A stretch of DNA of 43,060 nucleotides from Cellulomonas persica (GCF_007989825.1 NZ_BJUA01000019.1:1-43060); one strand, 5' to 3'. Positions 8,579 to 17,041 are shown, counted from the stretch's first letter. Made by a program: numbers and translations. The notes: generated by a model not told the origin, from the sequence alone.

Positions 8579-9424
8579 TCAGTCGGACGAGGCCGAGTCG
8601 GAGCCCTCGATCGGGTAGAACGGGTTGCGGTCGGAGCCCGGGGTCGGCAGCGGCGGCTCCTCCTCGCCCTCGCCGACCGGTGCGGCGCCGAGCGTGCCGT
8701 CGGGCAGGACCCAGATGAAGCCGTCGACGGTGAGCTCGAGGTCGGCGAGCTCGGTCGCGGGCCTGCCGTCCTGCTGCGCGTTCTCCTCCTGTGCCTGCGC
8801 GTTCATACCGCCGACGAGGAAGAGCCGCTCGGTCTTCTGCAGGCCGTCGAGGAAGGCCAGCGTGTTCTGGTAGGTGCCCATCACGATGACCGACACCGGG
8901 ACCGCGCTCATGCCCGCGGGCACCGCGGGTGCGGCAGGCTGCGCGGGCTCCGCCGTCGCGTCCCCGGCACCCGCGGACGCGCTCGGGCTCGGCGTGGGGT
9001 CGCTCGCGGGCGCCTCGGTCGAGACGCCGCCCGACGCGTCGGCCGGGTTGGTGCCGACGGGCGTCGCGAGCGTGATCGCCTGCGGGTTCGAGGGCGTGAG
9101 CTGCGTGACGACGACGCCGTACGCGGCAGCCACGTCGTTGAGCTGACGCAGGTAGGACGAGAGCTGGACGGTGGTGGGGATGCCCTTCTGGAGGCCGGCG
9201 AGCTCCGCCTTGTACTCCTCGAGGTGCGCGAAGTCGGCCTTCAGCTCGTCGACCTTCTGGCGCAGGACCACGTTCTGCTGCTCGGTCTGCTCGGTCTGGG
9301 CCTTCGTCTCGTCGGCCTGGCTGAGCACCGGCGAGACGAGCAGGAACCAGGCCATCGCCATGAGGACGACCGCGATGAACGCCGTGCCGCCGATCCAGGT
9401 GGACTTCTTGCTGTTCCCCATCAC
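8579..9424 (-). CDS. pilO: Type IV pilus inner-membrane alignment protein PilO-like
   Basis: PilO with PilN and PilM forms the cytoplasmic-membrane platform that links the pilus motor to the assembling fibre. The 281-residue product has a short cytoplasmic tail, one N-terminal membrane helix (about residues 13-33), a coiled coil rich in Q and E (about 38-80), and an extracytoplasmic domain. A Pro/Ala/Ser-rich stretch (about 130-170) interrupts the usual fold. The segment after it, with VSVIVMGTYQNTLAFLDGLQKTERLFLVGG, is the typical PilO beta-alpha core. The start is GTG at 9424 (GTGATG, so ATG at 9421 is equally possible), overlapping the pilN stop. Confidence 0.85.
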   Translation of the reverse strand: MMGNSKKSTWIGGTAFIAVVLMAMAWFLLVSPVLSQADETKAQTEQTEQQNVVLRQKVDELKADFAHLEEYKAELAGLQKGIPTTVQLSSYLRQLNDVAAAYGVVVTQLTPSNPQAITLATPVGTNPADASGGVSTEAPASDPTPSPSASAGAGDATAEPAQPAAPAVPAGMSAVPVSVIVMGTYQNTLAFLDGLQKTERLFLVGGMNAQAQEENAQQDGRPATELADLELTVDGFIWVLPDGTLGAAPVGEGEEEPPLPTPGSDRNPFYPIEGSDSASSD

Positions 9425-10179
9425 TCGCCCTCGTCCTTCGCGTCCGCGTCGGCGTCCGCAGCCGCGTCAGCGGCGGGGTCGGCAGGCTCGAACCGCCCCG
9501 ACAGGACGCTGGGCTGGATCTGCACGCTGCCGTCGATCTTGTAGTAGACGCCGAAGCCCTCGGTCTCCGTGATCGTCACAGCGGTCACGAAGGAGTCGGC
9601 GAAGCCCGGGATCGAGTCGAGCGCGTCCATGAGCGCGGCGACGTCCGGGACGGTCACGGACCGGGCCGCGAACGTGAGGTTGCCGATGCTCGGGGCCTGC
9701 AGGAGGTTCGCCGGCGCGGCCGCACCCTCCATCGGGGTCGCGCCGGCCACGATGAACGAGTCGATGCTCGCGCCCTCGGGCAGCACGGCCGTGATCGCGT
9801 CGATGTACGGCTTCCAGACGACGTCGGTCGAGCCGGCGATCTGCCGCGCGCGCTCCGCCTGGGCGAGCTGCGCCTGGACGCGCGGGACCTCGGCGTACTT
9901 CGCCTGCTCCTGCGTCAGCCGTGCGGTCTCCGCCTGTGCGGTCTCGAGGTCGGACTGCGCGTTCGCGGCGATGGTCTGCGCGAGCAGCCAGACGAGCGCG
10001 CACAGCACGAGGACGGCGAGCAGCGCGATGACGAGCCAGCGCTTGATGCTCTGCAGCCCGCGCGCGGCGCGCACCTCGGGCGGCAGGAGGTTGACCTGCG
10101 GGAGGCCGGTGATGATCGACTGGGGCGCCTTGGCCTTCGTCGACTTCGACTTCGTCGGACGATCCAGCAACGAGGTCAT
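9421..10179 (-). CDS. pilN: Type IV pilus assembly protein PilN-like
   Basis: This 252-residue protein has the PilN signature QVNLLPPEVRAARGLQ near residues 28-43, the peptide known in the family to bind PilM. One membrane helix follows (about 48-70), then a coiled coil (about 75-115), then a small extracytoplasmic domain with VLPEGASIDSF and an SVTVPDVAALMDAL segment. The C-terminus is an acidic Asp/Ala run. The ATG overlaps the pilM stop by four bases (ATGA), and its own stop overlaps pilO, so the three are probably translated at matched levels. Confidence 0.88.
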   Translation of the reverse strand: MTSLLDRPTKSKSTKAKAPQSIITGLPQVNLLPPEVRAARGLQSIKRWLVIALLAVLVLCALVWLLAQTIAANAQSDLETAQAETARLTQEQAKYAEVPRVQAQLAQAERARQIAGSTDVVWKPYIDAITAVLPEGASIDSFIVAGATPMEGAAAPANLLQAPSIGNLTFAARSVTVPDVAALMDALDSIPGFADSFVTAVTITETEGFGVYYKIDGSVQIQPSVLSGRFEPADPAADAAADADADAKDEGE

Positions 10180-11240
10180 GCGGCAACTCCGTACGCGAGA
10201 CCGACGGGGAGGGCGATGAGCGACTCACGTCCCGCGAGGCGCTCACGACCGGCTGACTTGGCCGCACGCAGGCCGGCGAGCGGGTCGCCGAGCGTCACCG
10301 CGATGCGGCTCGCGCTCGACAGGTACTGCCCGAGGCCCGGCAGGTGCGCGCCCCCACCGGTGAGGACGACGAGCTCGATCCCCGCACCGGGGTTGTTGCC
10401 CGCGTAGTACACGAACGTGTTGCGCACCGACTCGACGAGCTGGCGCACGACCTCCGCGACGTTCTCGGCGGCCTGCTGACGCTCGGGGGCGACCGCGTAG
10501 CCGACGCCGATCTCGCGCTTGGCCGTCTCGGCCTCCGCGGCGGAGATGCCGAGCGCGCTCGCGACCGCGGTGGTGACCTGGTGACCGCCGACGGGCAGGG
10601 CGCGCACGAGGCGCGGCTGACCCTGCGCGGCGACCACGACCGTGGTGATCTGCGCGCCGATGTCGACCAGGGCGACGGTGCGGTGCGCGTAGTCGCCGCG
10701 CGCGAGCGCCCGCACGAGCGCGAAGGCGTTGAGGTCGACCATGACCGGACGCAGGCCGGCGCCCTCGACGGCGAGCACGTTGGCGTTGACCGTGTCGCGC
10801 TGCGCCGCGACCAGCAGGCCGTGCACCATGCGACCGTTGGGACCGTCGACCTCGAGGGTCGGGCAGTAGTCGAGCAGCGCGTCGTTGGTGGCCATCGGCA
10901 GGAGGTCGCCGACCTGGTACGCGAGCGAGTCGGTGAGCTGCTGACGCGGCATCCAGGGCAGCTCGGTCTCGCGCACCAGCACGCGCTGGTTCCCGACGCC
11001 GATCACGACGTCCTTCGTCGGGAACTTCGCCTTCGACCACAGCTGCTTGAGCGCGTTCGCGACGATGCCCTGCTCGACGACCTCACCGTCGCGCACGGCG
11101 CCGAGCGGCAGCGGGACCTCACCGAACCGCGCGAGCGTGGGCGGGTTCTTCCCGCCAGGACCACCGGAGCCGAACTCGAGCTCGGCGGCGCGTACCGCGC
11201 CCGCGCCGATGTCGAGTCCGATCACACGTGTGCTGGCCAC
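10176..11240 (-). CDS. pilM: Type IV pilus assembly ATPase-fold protein PilM
   Basis: PilM is an actin/Hsp70-fold cytoplasmic protein that binds the N-terminal tail of PilN. The 354-residue product begins IGLDIGAGAVRAAEL (first phosphate loop), carries VALVDIGAQITTVVV in the second lobe (about residues 195-210) and LVVLTGGGAHLPGLGQYL (adenosine site, about 290-307). These are the expected nucleotide-binding blocks. GTG at 11240 follows a clear GGAGG. It is the first gene of the pilMNO transcript and has its own sigma-28-type promoter between pilD and pilM. Confidence 0.93.
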   Translation of the reverse strand: MASTRVIGLDIGAGAVRAAELEFGSGGPGGKNPPTLARFGEVPLPLGAVRDGEVVEQGIVANALKQLWSKAKFPTKDVVIGVGNQRVLVRETELPWMPRQQLTDSLAYQVGDLLPMATNDALLDYCPTLEVDGPNGRMVHGLLVAAQRDTVNANVLAVEGAGLRPVMVDLNAFALVRALARGDYAHRTVALVDIGAQITTVVVAAQGQPRLVRALPVGGHQVTTAVASALGISAAEAETAKREIGVGYAVAPERQQAAENVAEVVRQLVESVRNTFVYYAGNNPGAGIELVVLTGGGAHLPGLGQYLSSASRIAVTLGDPLAGLRAAKSAGRERLAGRESLIALPVGLAYGVAA

Positions 11241-11276
11241 AGGCCGACCTCCGTCAGTAGAGCGGTTCCGACAGTC

Positions 11277-11305
11277 CTATCGGGTGACCACTCGTCCGAC
11301 TTGAG
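11277..11305 (-). promoter_or_regulatory. Sigma-28-type promoter of pilMNO
   Basis: On the minus strand: CTCAAG (11300-11305), 15 bases, CCCGATAG (11277-11284). The -10 end is 36 bases before the pilM GTG, giving a leader of about 30 bases. Sequence and spacing equal those at pilB, pilT, pilA and the Fn3 gene. Confidence 0.78.
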
Positions 11306-11351
11306 GGCGAATGCCGCGCTCTTTCTCCTGGTCGCGCGGCGTCCGGAGGGC

Positions 11352-12134
11352 CTAGATGAGCGACAGGTACCAGGAGCCGATCGGGTCCCCCAGGACGATG
11401 CCGACCCATGCCCCGAGCAACATCCACGGACCGAACGGCACCTTCGTCTTGCGCCCCGCGCGACCGCCGACGAGCAGAGCGACCGAGAACAGGCCACCGA
11501 GCAGGAAGGCCGCGAACCAGCCGACGACGAGGCTGGCCCAGCCGTGGTACCCGAGGTACAGCCCGAGCACGCCCGCGAGCTTGACGTCGCCGAAGCCCAT
11601 GCCGGACGGGTACACGACGAGCAGCACGAAGTAGACGACGAACATCACGGCCGCACCGATGGCGGCGTGCACCAGCGCCGACCACTGCGCCGTCCCGCCC
11701 AGGTTCCAGGCCGCCAGCGCGAGGAGCGCCGCGGCCACACCGTACGACGGCAGCACGATCGGGTCGGGCAGCCGCGTGCAGTCGAGGTCGATCAGCGCGA
11801 GCGCGATCGAGACGGCCGCGAGGTAGAGCAGAGCCGGCAGGACCCACGAGACGCCCGCGAACCACGTCACGAGCGCGAACGCCACCCCCGTCCCCGCCTC
11901 GACCAGCGGGTAGCGCGCCGCGATCGGCTCACCGCAGTCGAAGCACCGACCGCGCAGGACGAGCCACCCCAGCACCGGGACGTTGTGGCGCGCGCGGATG
12001 CGGTGGCCGCACCGGGGGCACGCGCTGGGCGGCGACACGACCGACTCGCCCCGCGGGACGCGCCACACGACGACGTTGAGGAAGGACCCGACCGCGAGGC
12101 CGAGCAGCCCGGCGAGGAGGACGACGATGATCAC
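11352..12134 (-). CDS. pilD: Prepilin peptidase and N-methyltransferase, A24 family
   Basis: PilD cleaves the leader of prepilins after Gly and methylates the new N-terminus, in the membrane. The 260-residue product has the N-terminal methyltransferase part with two CxxC pairs (CPRCGHRI and CFDCGEPI, about residues 38-72), and about seven to eight membrane helices. The two aspartates of the A24 protease are visible in LIDLDCTRLPDPI and GMGFGDVKLAGVLG. GTG at 12134 follows the stop of the PilX-like gene by six bases. Its own substrates, pilA and the minor prepilins, are encoded directly upstream. Confidence 0.94.
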   Translation of the reverse strand: MIIVVLLAGLLGLAVGSFLNVVVWRVPRGESVVSPPSACPRCGHRIRARHNVPVLGWLVLRGRCFDCGEPIAARYPLVEAGTGVAFALVTWFAGVSWVLPALLYLAAVSIALALIDLDCTRLPDPIVLPSYGVAAALLALAAWNLGGTAQWSALVHAAIGAAVMFVVYFVLLVVYPSGMGFGDVKLAGVLGLYLGYHGWASLVVGWFAAFLLGGLFSVALLVGGRAGRKTKVPFGPWMLLGAWVGIVLGDPIGSWYLSLI

Positions 12135-12140
12135 GAGGGC

Positions 12141-13958
12141 TCAGGGTGCAAGCGAGAGCGCCTGGTTGTCCATCCGGAAGCGCTCCGAGACGACGAACGC
12201 CCGGCCCGCGGAACCGCCGCCCGACGTCGCCGCCGAGTAGATGAGCTTCATCTGGGTGTCGAGCGTGACCGAGCAGCCGTACAGCTGGCCCGTGAGGCTG
12301 AGCATGGGGCTGCCGCCGGTCGTGTTCTTCACCGTCCCCGGCGTGTAGACCATCACCTGCGTGTTCGGGCCCTGCGAGAACCCGGTCGTGTTGAAGGTGA
12401 TGCCCTTGCCGGCGCTGCCGACGGCCGCGCAGTCCGCCTTGCCCGACGGCCACGGCTCGACGAGGTAGAGGCTGTGCTTGTTGCCGTCACCCGACTCGAC
12501 GCGGAACGCCGTCTTGACCGTGGCGCCCGACATGAACAGCACCGCGTCCGCGTAGAGCTTGATCGTCAGCCCGCCTCCGAGCCCGACGGACGACGTCCCG
12601 CAGCCGCCCGAGGCGGTCGGCTGCTGCAGGTCGTAGATCGTCGGGGTCGCGATGACCAGTGGACCGCTGAAGTTCGAGGACCCGCTGACCCAGTCCTGCG
12701 AGCACTCGTCCGCGAGGTACGGGCCGGTCTTGAGCGCGGCGAGGTCCACCCGCCACTTGCGCTGGATCCAGCCGCTCCAGCGGGCGTCCGTCTTGGTCAG
12801 CTTGGGGTACTCCAGGCTCGGGTCGCCCGGCGGGAAGTAGACGCTCATGTCCGGCGCCGCCGGCGCGGACACCGACGAGTCGGGGATCGTCTTGGAGGCC
12901 GCCGTCACCTTCGCGGCGGTGAAGCCGCCGGTGAGCGAGCCCTTGATCCGCACCGTGCCCGGCGTCGTGATCGTCACCGAGCTGTTCGCGTTGACGCCGT
13001 TCGCGATCGTGACGTTGCCGTTCCACGTCTGGGGGTTGGACAGCTTGAGCTGCCCGCCGATCTGGATGTTGCCCTTGAGGTTGCAGGCCGACGAGATCTC
13101 GACGTTGCCGACGACGACGAGGTCGCCCAGCACGGTCGCACCGGAGGTCGGGCAGTAGAAGTTGCCGCCCACCCACATCTTGCCGTTGACCTTGCACGTC
13201 GTGTTCCACGTGACGTTGCCCGCGACGATCACGTCGCCGCCGACGAAGCCGTCGGCCGGGCACGTCAGGTTGCCCTTGCTGATGAAGCTCCCGTCCATCT
13301 TGCAGACGGTGTTGATGATCGACGTCTCGGACAGCGACGAGTTCACGAACACGCCGCCGTCGGTGTCCATCGCCGACGAGCAGTCGAAGTGGTCGGTGAC
13401 GATGTCGCCGTCGGCGCCGACGAGCGTGAGGTTCGTCTTGGCCTCGGTCTTGACGTCGCCGAAGATCGCGGAGTCGAACTCGGGCGAGGTCGGACGCGAC
13501 ACGACGGTGAACTGGCCGACCATCGTGCGGATGTCGCCCGAGTCGTTGCCGGTACCCGGCGTGCCGCTCCACCCGGTGGAGATCACCCGGAACGGCGTCG
13601 GGGTGCCCCCGGGCGGGGCCGCGACCGGGCAGCCGTTCGTCCACGAGGCCTCGAGCGCCGGGTCGGCGCCCGCCGAGACGAGGCGCTGCACCTGCGCACG
13701 CCAGGCCGGGCTCGTACCGGACCCCGTGCCACCGGACCAGCAGGTCCCGCTCGAGACGTTCGCCGCGGCGGTCTCCATGCCTGCCTCGGCGGCCGACTTC
13801 GCGTTCACGGACGAGCGCGAGGCCGTCGTCTGCCCGATCGCGAACACCACCGTGCCGACGAGGGCCACCATGAGGACCGCGATCACGGCGCTCACGCCGA
13901 TCACCGCCACCAGGGACGCACCCTCGTCGTCGCGACGGGCCCGACGCACGAGCGACAT
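12141..13958 (-). CDS. PilX-like minor pilus protein with a bactofilin-like repeat region
   Basis: The 605-residue product begins with a prepilin-like N-terminus (RRDDEG|ASLVAVIGVSAVIAVLMV) followed by SVNAKSAAEAGMETAAANV, the pattern seen in PilX-type subunits; the usual Glu at mature position 5 is absent. From about residue 180 to 345 there is a repetitive stretch of short G-D-x-x-V-x-G-N-V and K-G-x-x-x-x-G-G units, like the beta-helix of bactofilins, with Cys residues at regular places (NTVCKMDG, NLTCPADG, NTTCKVNG, NFYCPTSG, SSACNLKG). About twelve Cys occur overall, suggesting disulfides outside the cell. The C-terminal 250 residues are unrecognised. It starts 12 bases after the PilW-like stop. 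A pilus-tip or adhesin role is inferred. Confidence 0.75.
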   Translation of the reverse strand: MSLVRRARRDDEGASLVAVIGVSAVIAVLMVALVGTVVFAIGQTTASRSSVNAKSAAEAGMETAAANVSSGTCWSGGTGSGTSPAWRAQVQRLVSAGADPALEASWTNGCPVAAPPGGTPTPFRVISTGWSGTPGTGNDSGDIRTMVGQFTVVSRPTSPEFDSAIFGDVKTEAKTNLTLVGADGDIVTDHFDCSSAMDTDGGVFVNSSLSETSIINTVCKMDGSFISKGNLTCPADGFVGGDVIVAGNVTWNTTCKVNGKMWVGGNFYCPTSGATVLGDLVVVGNVEISSACNLKGNIQIGGQLKLSNPQTWNGNVTIANGVNANSSVTITTPGTVRIKGSLTGGFTAAKVTAASKTIPDSSVSAPAAPDMSVYFPPGDPSLEYPKLTKTDARWSGWIQRKWRVDLAALKTGPYLADECSQDWVSGSSNFSGPLVIATPTIYDLQQPTASGGCGTSSVGLGGGLTIKLYADAVLFMSGATVKTAFRVESGDGNKHSLYLVEPWPSGKADCAAVGSAGKGITFNTTGFSQGPNTQVMVYTPGTVKNTTGGSPMLSLTGQLYGCSVTLDTQMKLIYSAATSGGGSAGRAFVVSERFRMDNQALSLAP

Positions 13959-13969
13959 CACGCGGCTCT

Positions 13970-14653
13970 CTACACGCACGGCATGCCTCCGGGGGTCTCG
14001 CCGTCGAGCTGCAGCTGACGGCGCGGGACGATCGTGGACGAGAGGTCGACGGGGACGCGCGAGTCGCCCTCGCGGAAGGTCAGGGCGGCCTGGATGCTGC
14101 CGGGGTACCAGGCCTCGGCGTCGACCGCGGGCTCGAGCGCGACGAACGGGCTCGCACCGCTGATCGCAGCCACACCGCGCGCGACGATGGGCCACGACGC
14201 CGGGTTGACCGAGGTCGCCGGCGTCCCGCTCGCCTGCGCGGGTCGGGTGATCTTGTGCAGCTGGTCGTCGGCGTCGAGGTACCAGGCGACGCACCGCCAC
14301 GTACCCGTGCTCGCGACCTCGCCCTGGTTCTGCCGTGTCTTGAGGATCAGGACGTCCCCGCGGCCGTCGGTCGGCTCGACGGCCATGGACGTCGACGAGC
14401 GCACGTCGGTCTCGACGGCGAGGCGCACCGAGGCCTGCAGCTCGTCGAAGACGACCTTCGCGTTGTTGCTCGTCGTGGTCGTATCCGTGACGGCACCCTG
14501 GGTCTGCAGGGTCTTGATGAACAGCGACCCGATGATGCCGAGCATGATGATCGACATCATGCTCGCGACGATGAGCTCGACCATCGAGAAGCCCGCGTCG
14601 GCGCGGTCCTCACGCACTGCGCGGCGCACGCGGGTGCGCAGGCGGGCGATCAC
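13970..14653 (-). CDS. PilW-like minor prepilin
   Basis: The 227-residue product has a type III (class IV pilin) signal: a basic leader, then DAG|FSMVELIVASMMSIIMLGIIGSLF with Glu at mature position 5 and a hydrophobic helix. The remainder is a beta-rich domain with RGDVLILKTRQNQGE and a single WRCVAWYLD strand, consistent with PilW-like or GspJ-like minor pilins that prime fibre assembly. GTG at 14653 overlaps the preceding stop by four bases (GTGA). PilW is the best guess by gene order. Confidence 0.8.
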   Translation of the reverse strand: MIARLRTRVRRAVREDRADAGFSMVELIVASMMSIIMLGIIGSLFIKTLQTQGAVTDTTTTSNNAKVVFDELQASVRLAVETDVRSSTSMAVEPTDGRGDVLILKTRQNQGEVASTGTWRCVAWYLDADDQLHKITRPAQASGTPATSVNPASWPIVARGVAAISGASPFVALEPAVDAEAWYPGSIQAALTFREGDSRVPVDLSSTIVPRRQLQLDGETPGGMPCV

Positions 14654-15105
14654 TCGAGCCCCAGCGCGATGCGCGTGGTGCTCGTGGCGAGCACCTTGCT
14701 GGTGTCGGACGCCTCGACGACCGTCACCGTGTAGGTGACGACCGGCGCGTTCGACGAGGTGGTGCAGTTGGCGGGCGCTACGCCCGCGGAGACGATCATC
14801 TTGAGCGGGAGCCCGCGACCGTCCGTGCGGTTCGGCGGAGCACCGGCCGAGACCACGTCGGCCCACTTCGGGCACGCCTTGACCGAGTCGAGGCCGGCGA
14901 CCGACGCGTGCACCGTGTCGACCTGCTCGGAGGCCCACTGCGTCGCGGACTCGATCGCCGAGTTCCGCGCGGAGGCGTTGATCGCCGAGAACAGCAGCGC
15001 GATCGTCGTGATCAGGAGGAGCGCGAACAGCAGCATCGAGACCATGACCTCGACCAGGCCGAAGCCCTCGTCGTCCCCACGCCGGGCCGGCAGCCACCGC
15101 GCCAC
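14650..15105 (-). CDS. PilV-like minor prepilin
   Basis: The 151-residue product begins VARWLPARRGDDEG|FGLVEVMVSMLLFALLL, a prepilin cleavage site with Glu5 and a long hydrophobic helix. The mature domain is short, with two Cys (VKACPKW and ANCTTSS) about 37 residues apart. PilV/GspI-type minor pilins have this size. GTG at 15105 is preceded by GGAGGAGG, which fixes the start downstream of the large hairpin that follows pilA. The frame stays open further upstream through the hairpin, but that would place a hairpin in coding sequence and move the cleavage site too far in. Confidence 0.82.
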   Translation of the reverse strand: MARWLPARRGDDEGFGLVEVMVSMLLFALLLITTIALLFSAINASARNSAIESATQWASEQVDTVHASVAGLDSVKACPKWADVVSAGAPPNRTDGRGLPLKMIVSAGVAPANCTTSSNAPVVTYTVTVVEASDTSKVLATSTTRIALGLE

Positions 15106-15124
15106 GTCAACCTCCTCCGAGACA

Positions 15125-15162
15125 CCGCTGTGGGGCACCACGTGCGTGGTGCCCCACAGCGG
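15125..15162 (-). terminator. 17-bp hairpin between pilA and the minor pilin genes (attenuating terminator)
   Basis: A perfect 17-bp stem (15125-15141 with 15146-15162) with a GTGC loop lies about 40 bases after the pilA stop and ends eight bases before the ribosome site of the next gene. A second small stem, GACTG-N4-CAGTC, precedes it. The natural reading is partial termination plus 3'-end protection, so that pilA message greatly exceeds minor-pilin message. The downstream genes have no evident promoter of their own. Confidence 0.82.
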
Positions 15163-15200
15163 GACTGTCATGACTGGAACCAGTCCCAGCGGGGACTAGA

Positions 15201-15644
15201 TCAGCAGGTGGTCGAGCCGGAGAAGATCTCGCCGCTCATGTTGGTCGAGAAGTCCTCGACCTTGCCACCGTCGACGTGGGCACCGATGCACAGGTCGTCG
15301 AGCGAGGTGCTCGCGATCGTGATCGTGACGCCCGGGCTCGCCTGGAAGTCCTCGGGAGCGGCCGTGGCGGAGCCACCCGTCGCCGTGAAGGTGTAGGCCG
15401 GGGCCGTGCCACCGACGGTGACGCCGGTCGCGTCGGGCGCCTCGGTCAGGACCGACGCCACCGCGATGCGGGCGTTGCCGAGGTCCGTCTTGGCCGCGGA
15501 GTCCTTGGCCTTCTTCTGCTGGTCGAGGTACACCGGGATCGCGATCGCCGCGAGGATGCCGATGATGATGATGACGACGAGGAGCTCGACCAGCGTGAAG
15601 CCCTGGTCCTTCTCGTTCATCGCCTTACGGATGCGAGCCATCAT
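15201..15644 (-). CDS. pilA: Major type IV pilin
   Basis: PilA polymerises into the pilus fibre. The 147-residue precursor is MMARIRKAMNEKDQG|FTLVELLVVIIIIGILAAIAIPVYL: a short basic leader, the Gly|Phe cleavage site, Glu5, and the hydrophobic assembly helix. The globular domain ends with a Cys pair (DDLC...STTC) that probably forms the C-terminal disulfide loop. Two ATGs lie in tandem (15644 and 15641); GAGGAC upstream can serve either. It lies between pilC and the minor pilins, with a sigma-28-type promoter about 90 bases upstream and a strong hairpin after it, as expected for an abundant subunit. Confidence 0.96.
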   Translation of the reverse strand: MMARIRKAMNEKDQGFTLVELLVVIIIIGILAAIAIPVYLDQQKKAKDSAAKTDLGNARIAVASVLTEAPDATGVTVGGTAPAYTFTATGGSATAAPEDFQASPGVTITIASTSLDDLCIGAHVDGGKVEDFSTNMSGEIFSGSTTC

Positions 15645-15695
15645 GATGATGTCCTCTTCGTTCGAGCGGAGTCTGTCGTTGTCAGAATCAAAGCC

Positions 15696-15712
15696 CCGGC
15701 CTGCGGGGCCGG
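15696..15712 (-). other. Hairpin in the pilA 5' untranslated leader
   Basis: CCGGCC-N5-GGCCGG (15696-15701 with 15707-15712) lies near the start of the predicted 80-base pilA leader, about 50 bases before the ATG. It is the only one of the five sigma-28-type units with such a long structured leader. It may stabilise the message; function is inferred. Confidence 0.45.
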
Positions 15713-15731
15713 TTCGGGTGATGCATCCGGT

Positions 15732-15760
15732 CTATCGTCCGGGTCCGACTCGGCCTTGAG
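15732..15760 (-). promoter_or_regulatory. Sigma-28-type promoter of pilA
   Basis: On the minus strand: CTCAAG (15755-15760), 15 bases, GACGATAG (15732-15739). It lies entirely in the pilC-pilA gap, 48 bases past the pilC stop. Transcription would start near 15725. Confidence 0.78.
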
Positions 15761-15808
15761 CGGCAGTTCCACCCGGGATCCGAATTCACCCGAACGGCCG
15801 CAGAAAGG

Positions 15809-17041
15809 TCAGCCGATGAGGTCGAAGACGTTGAAGATCGGCAGGTACAGGGCGACGATCATGCCGCCGACGACGAGGCCGATACCGAGGATCATGATGG
15901 GCTCGATCAGGCTCGTGAGCTGCTCGGTCGTCGCCTCGACCTCCTGGTCGTAGAACTCCGAGATCTTCTCGAGCATCGTCTCGAGCGCACCCGAGTCCTC
16001 ACCCACGGCCATCATCTGGGTCACCATCGAGGGGAACACCTCGTGCTTGCCCAGCGGACCGGTCAACGACTCGCCCCGGCGCACGGATTCCTGCACATCC
16101 TTGATGGCGGCCTCGATGACCCAGTTGCCCGAGACCTCGCCGACGATGTCGAGGGCCTGGAGCAAAGGGACGCCGGAGGCGATCATGGTGCCGAAGTTGC
16201 GCGAGAAACGGGCAATTGCGATCTTCTTCGACAATGCGCCGAAGACGGGAAGCCGAAGGCGCCACGGATCGACCCGCTGACGCACGCTGTCGTCGTTCTT
16301 GTGCTTCTTCCACCACGACATGAAGACGATCGCGGCGACGATCAGCACGGGTCCGAGCCAGCGCATGAGGTTCGAGAGCCACACGAGCATCTGGGTGGGC
16401 AGCGGCAGCTCGCCGCCGAGCCCCTCGAACATGTTCTTGAAGACCGGGACGATGAAGATGAGCATGACCGCGACCGCGATGATCGCGATGCAGAACACCA
16501 CGGTCGGGTAAGCCATCGCGGACTTGATCTTGCCGCGCAGCTTGACCTCGGCCTCGTAGTTCTCCGCGACGGAGACGAGCGCCTGCTCCAGGAAGCCGCC
16601 GACCTCGCCCGCCTTGATGATGTTGATCATCAGCGGCGGGAAGACGTCGCGGTGCTTCTGCAGCGCCGACGACAGCGAGCCACCGGTCTCGACGTCGGCG
16701 CGCACCGCGCCGAGCACCTTGGCCAACGGCTTGCTCTCGGTCTGCTCCGCGAGGATCGACAGCGTGCGCAGCAGCGACAGACCGGCCGAGATCATGGTCG
16801 CCATCTGGCGGGACATGACGGCGAGGTCCTTGAGCGTGACCTTCTCGCCCATGCCGGGGATCGTGATCTCGCGCTGCAGTCCGGAGGTCGAGACCTCGTT
16901 GATCGAGACGGCCGCGAGGCCCATCTCGCGCAGACGGTTCGCGACCGCGGCCTGGTTGCTCGCCTCGACGCGGCCCTTGATGATCTTCCCGGACTTGTCC
17001 CGGACCGCGTACTCGAAGGTCTTGCCTGCCGTCGCCGCCAT
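15809..17041 (-). CDS. pilC: Type IV pilus inner-membrane platform protein
   Basis: PilC (GspF family) is the integral membrane platform on which the PilB and PilT motors act. The 410-residue product has two cytoplasmic GspF domains (about residues 75-195 and 280-400) each followed by membrane helices. Motifs are LAVMSRQMATMISAGLSLLRTL, AGEVGGFLEQAL in the first repeat, and the matching RNFGTMIASGVPLLQAL and GEDSGALETMLEKI in the second. It ends IVALYLPIFNVFDLIG, typical of the family. ATG at 17041 overlaps the pilT stop by one base (TGATG). Confidence 0.96.
   Translation of the reverse strand: MAATAGKTFEYAVRDKSGKIIKGRVEASNQAAVANRLREMGLAAVSINEVSTSGLQREITIPGMGEKVTLKDLAVMSRQMATMISAGLSLLRTLSILAEQTESKPLAKVLGAVRADVETGGSLSSALQKHRDVFPPLMINIIKAGEVGGFLEQALVSVAENYEAEVKLRGKIKSAMAYPTVVFCIAIIAVAVMLIFIVPVFKNMFEGLGGELPLPTQMLVWLSNLMRWLGPVLIVAAIVFMSWWKKHKNDDSVRQRVDPWRLRLPVFGALSKKIAIARFSRNFGTMIASGVPLLQALDIVGEVSGNWVIEAAIKDVQESVRRGESLTGPLGKHEVFPSMVTQMMAVGEDSGALETMLEKISEFYDQEVEATTEQLTSLIEPIMILGIGLVVGGMIVALYLPIFNVFDLIG

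Noticed and set aside
10344..14018. A 1224-codon open frame on the plus strand across pilM, pilD and the PilX-like gene
   Set aside because: The product is repetitive Arg/Asp/His-rich sequence with no domain, and three recognised pilus genes occupy the other strand.
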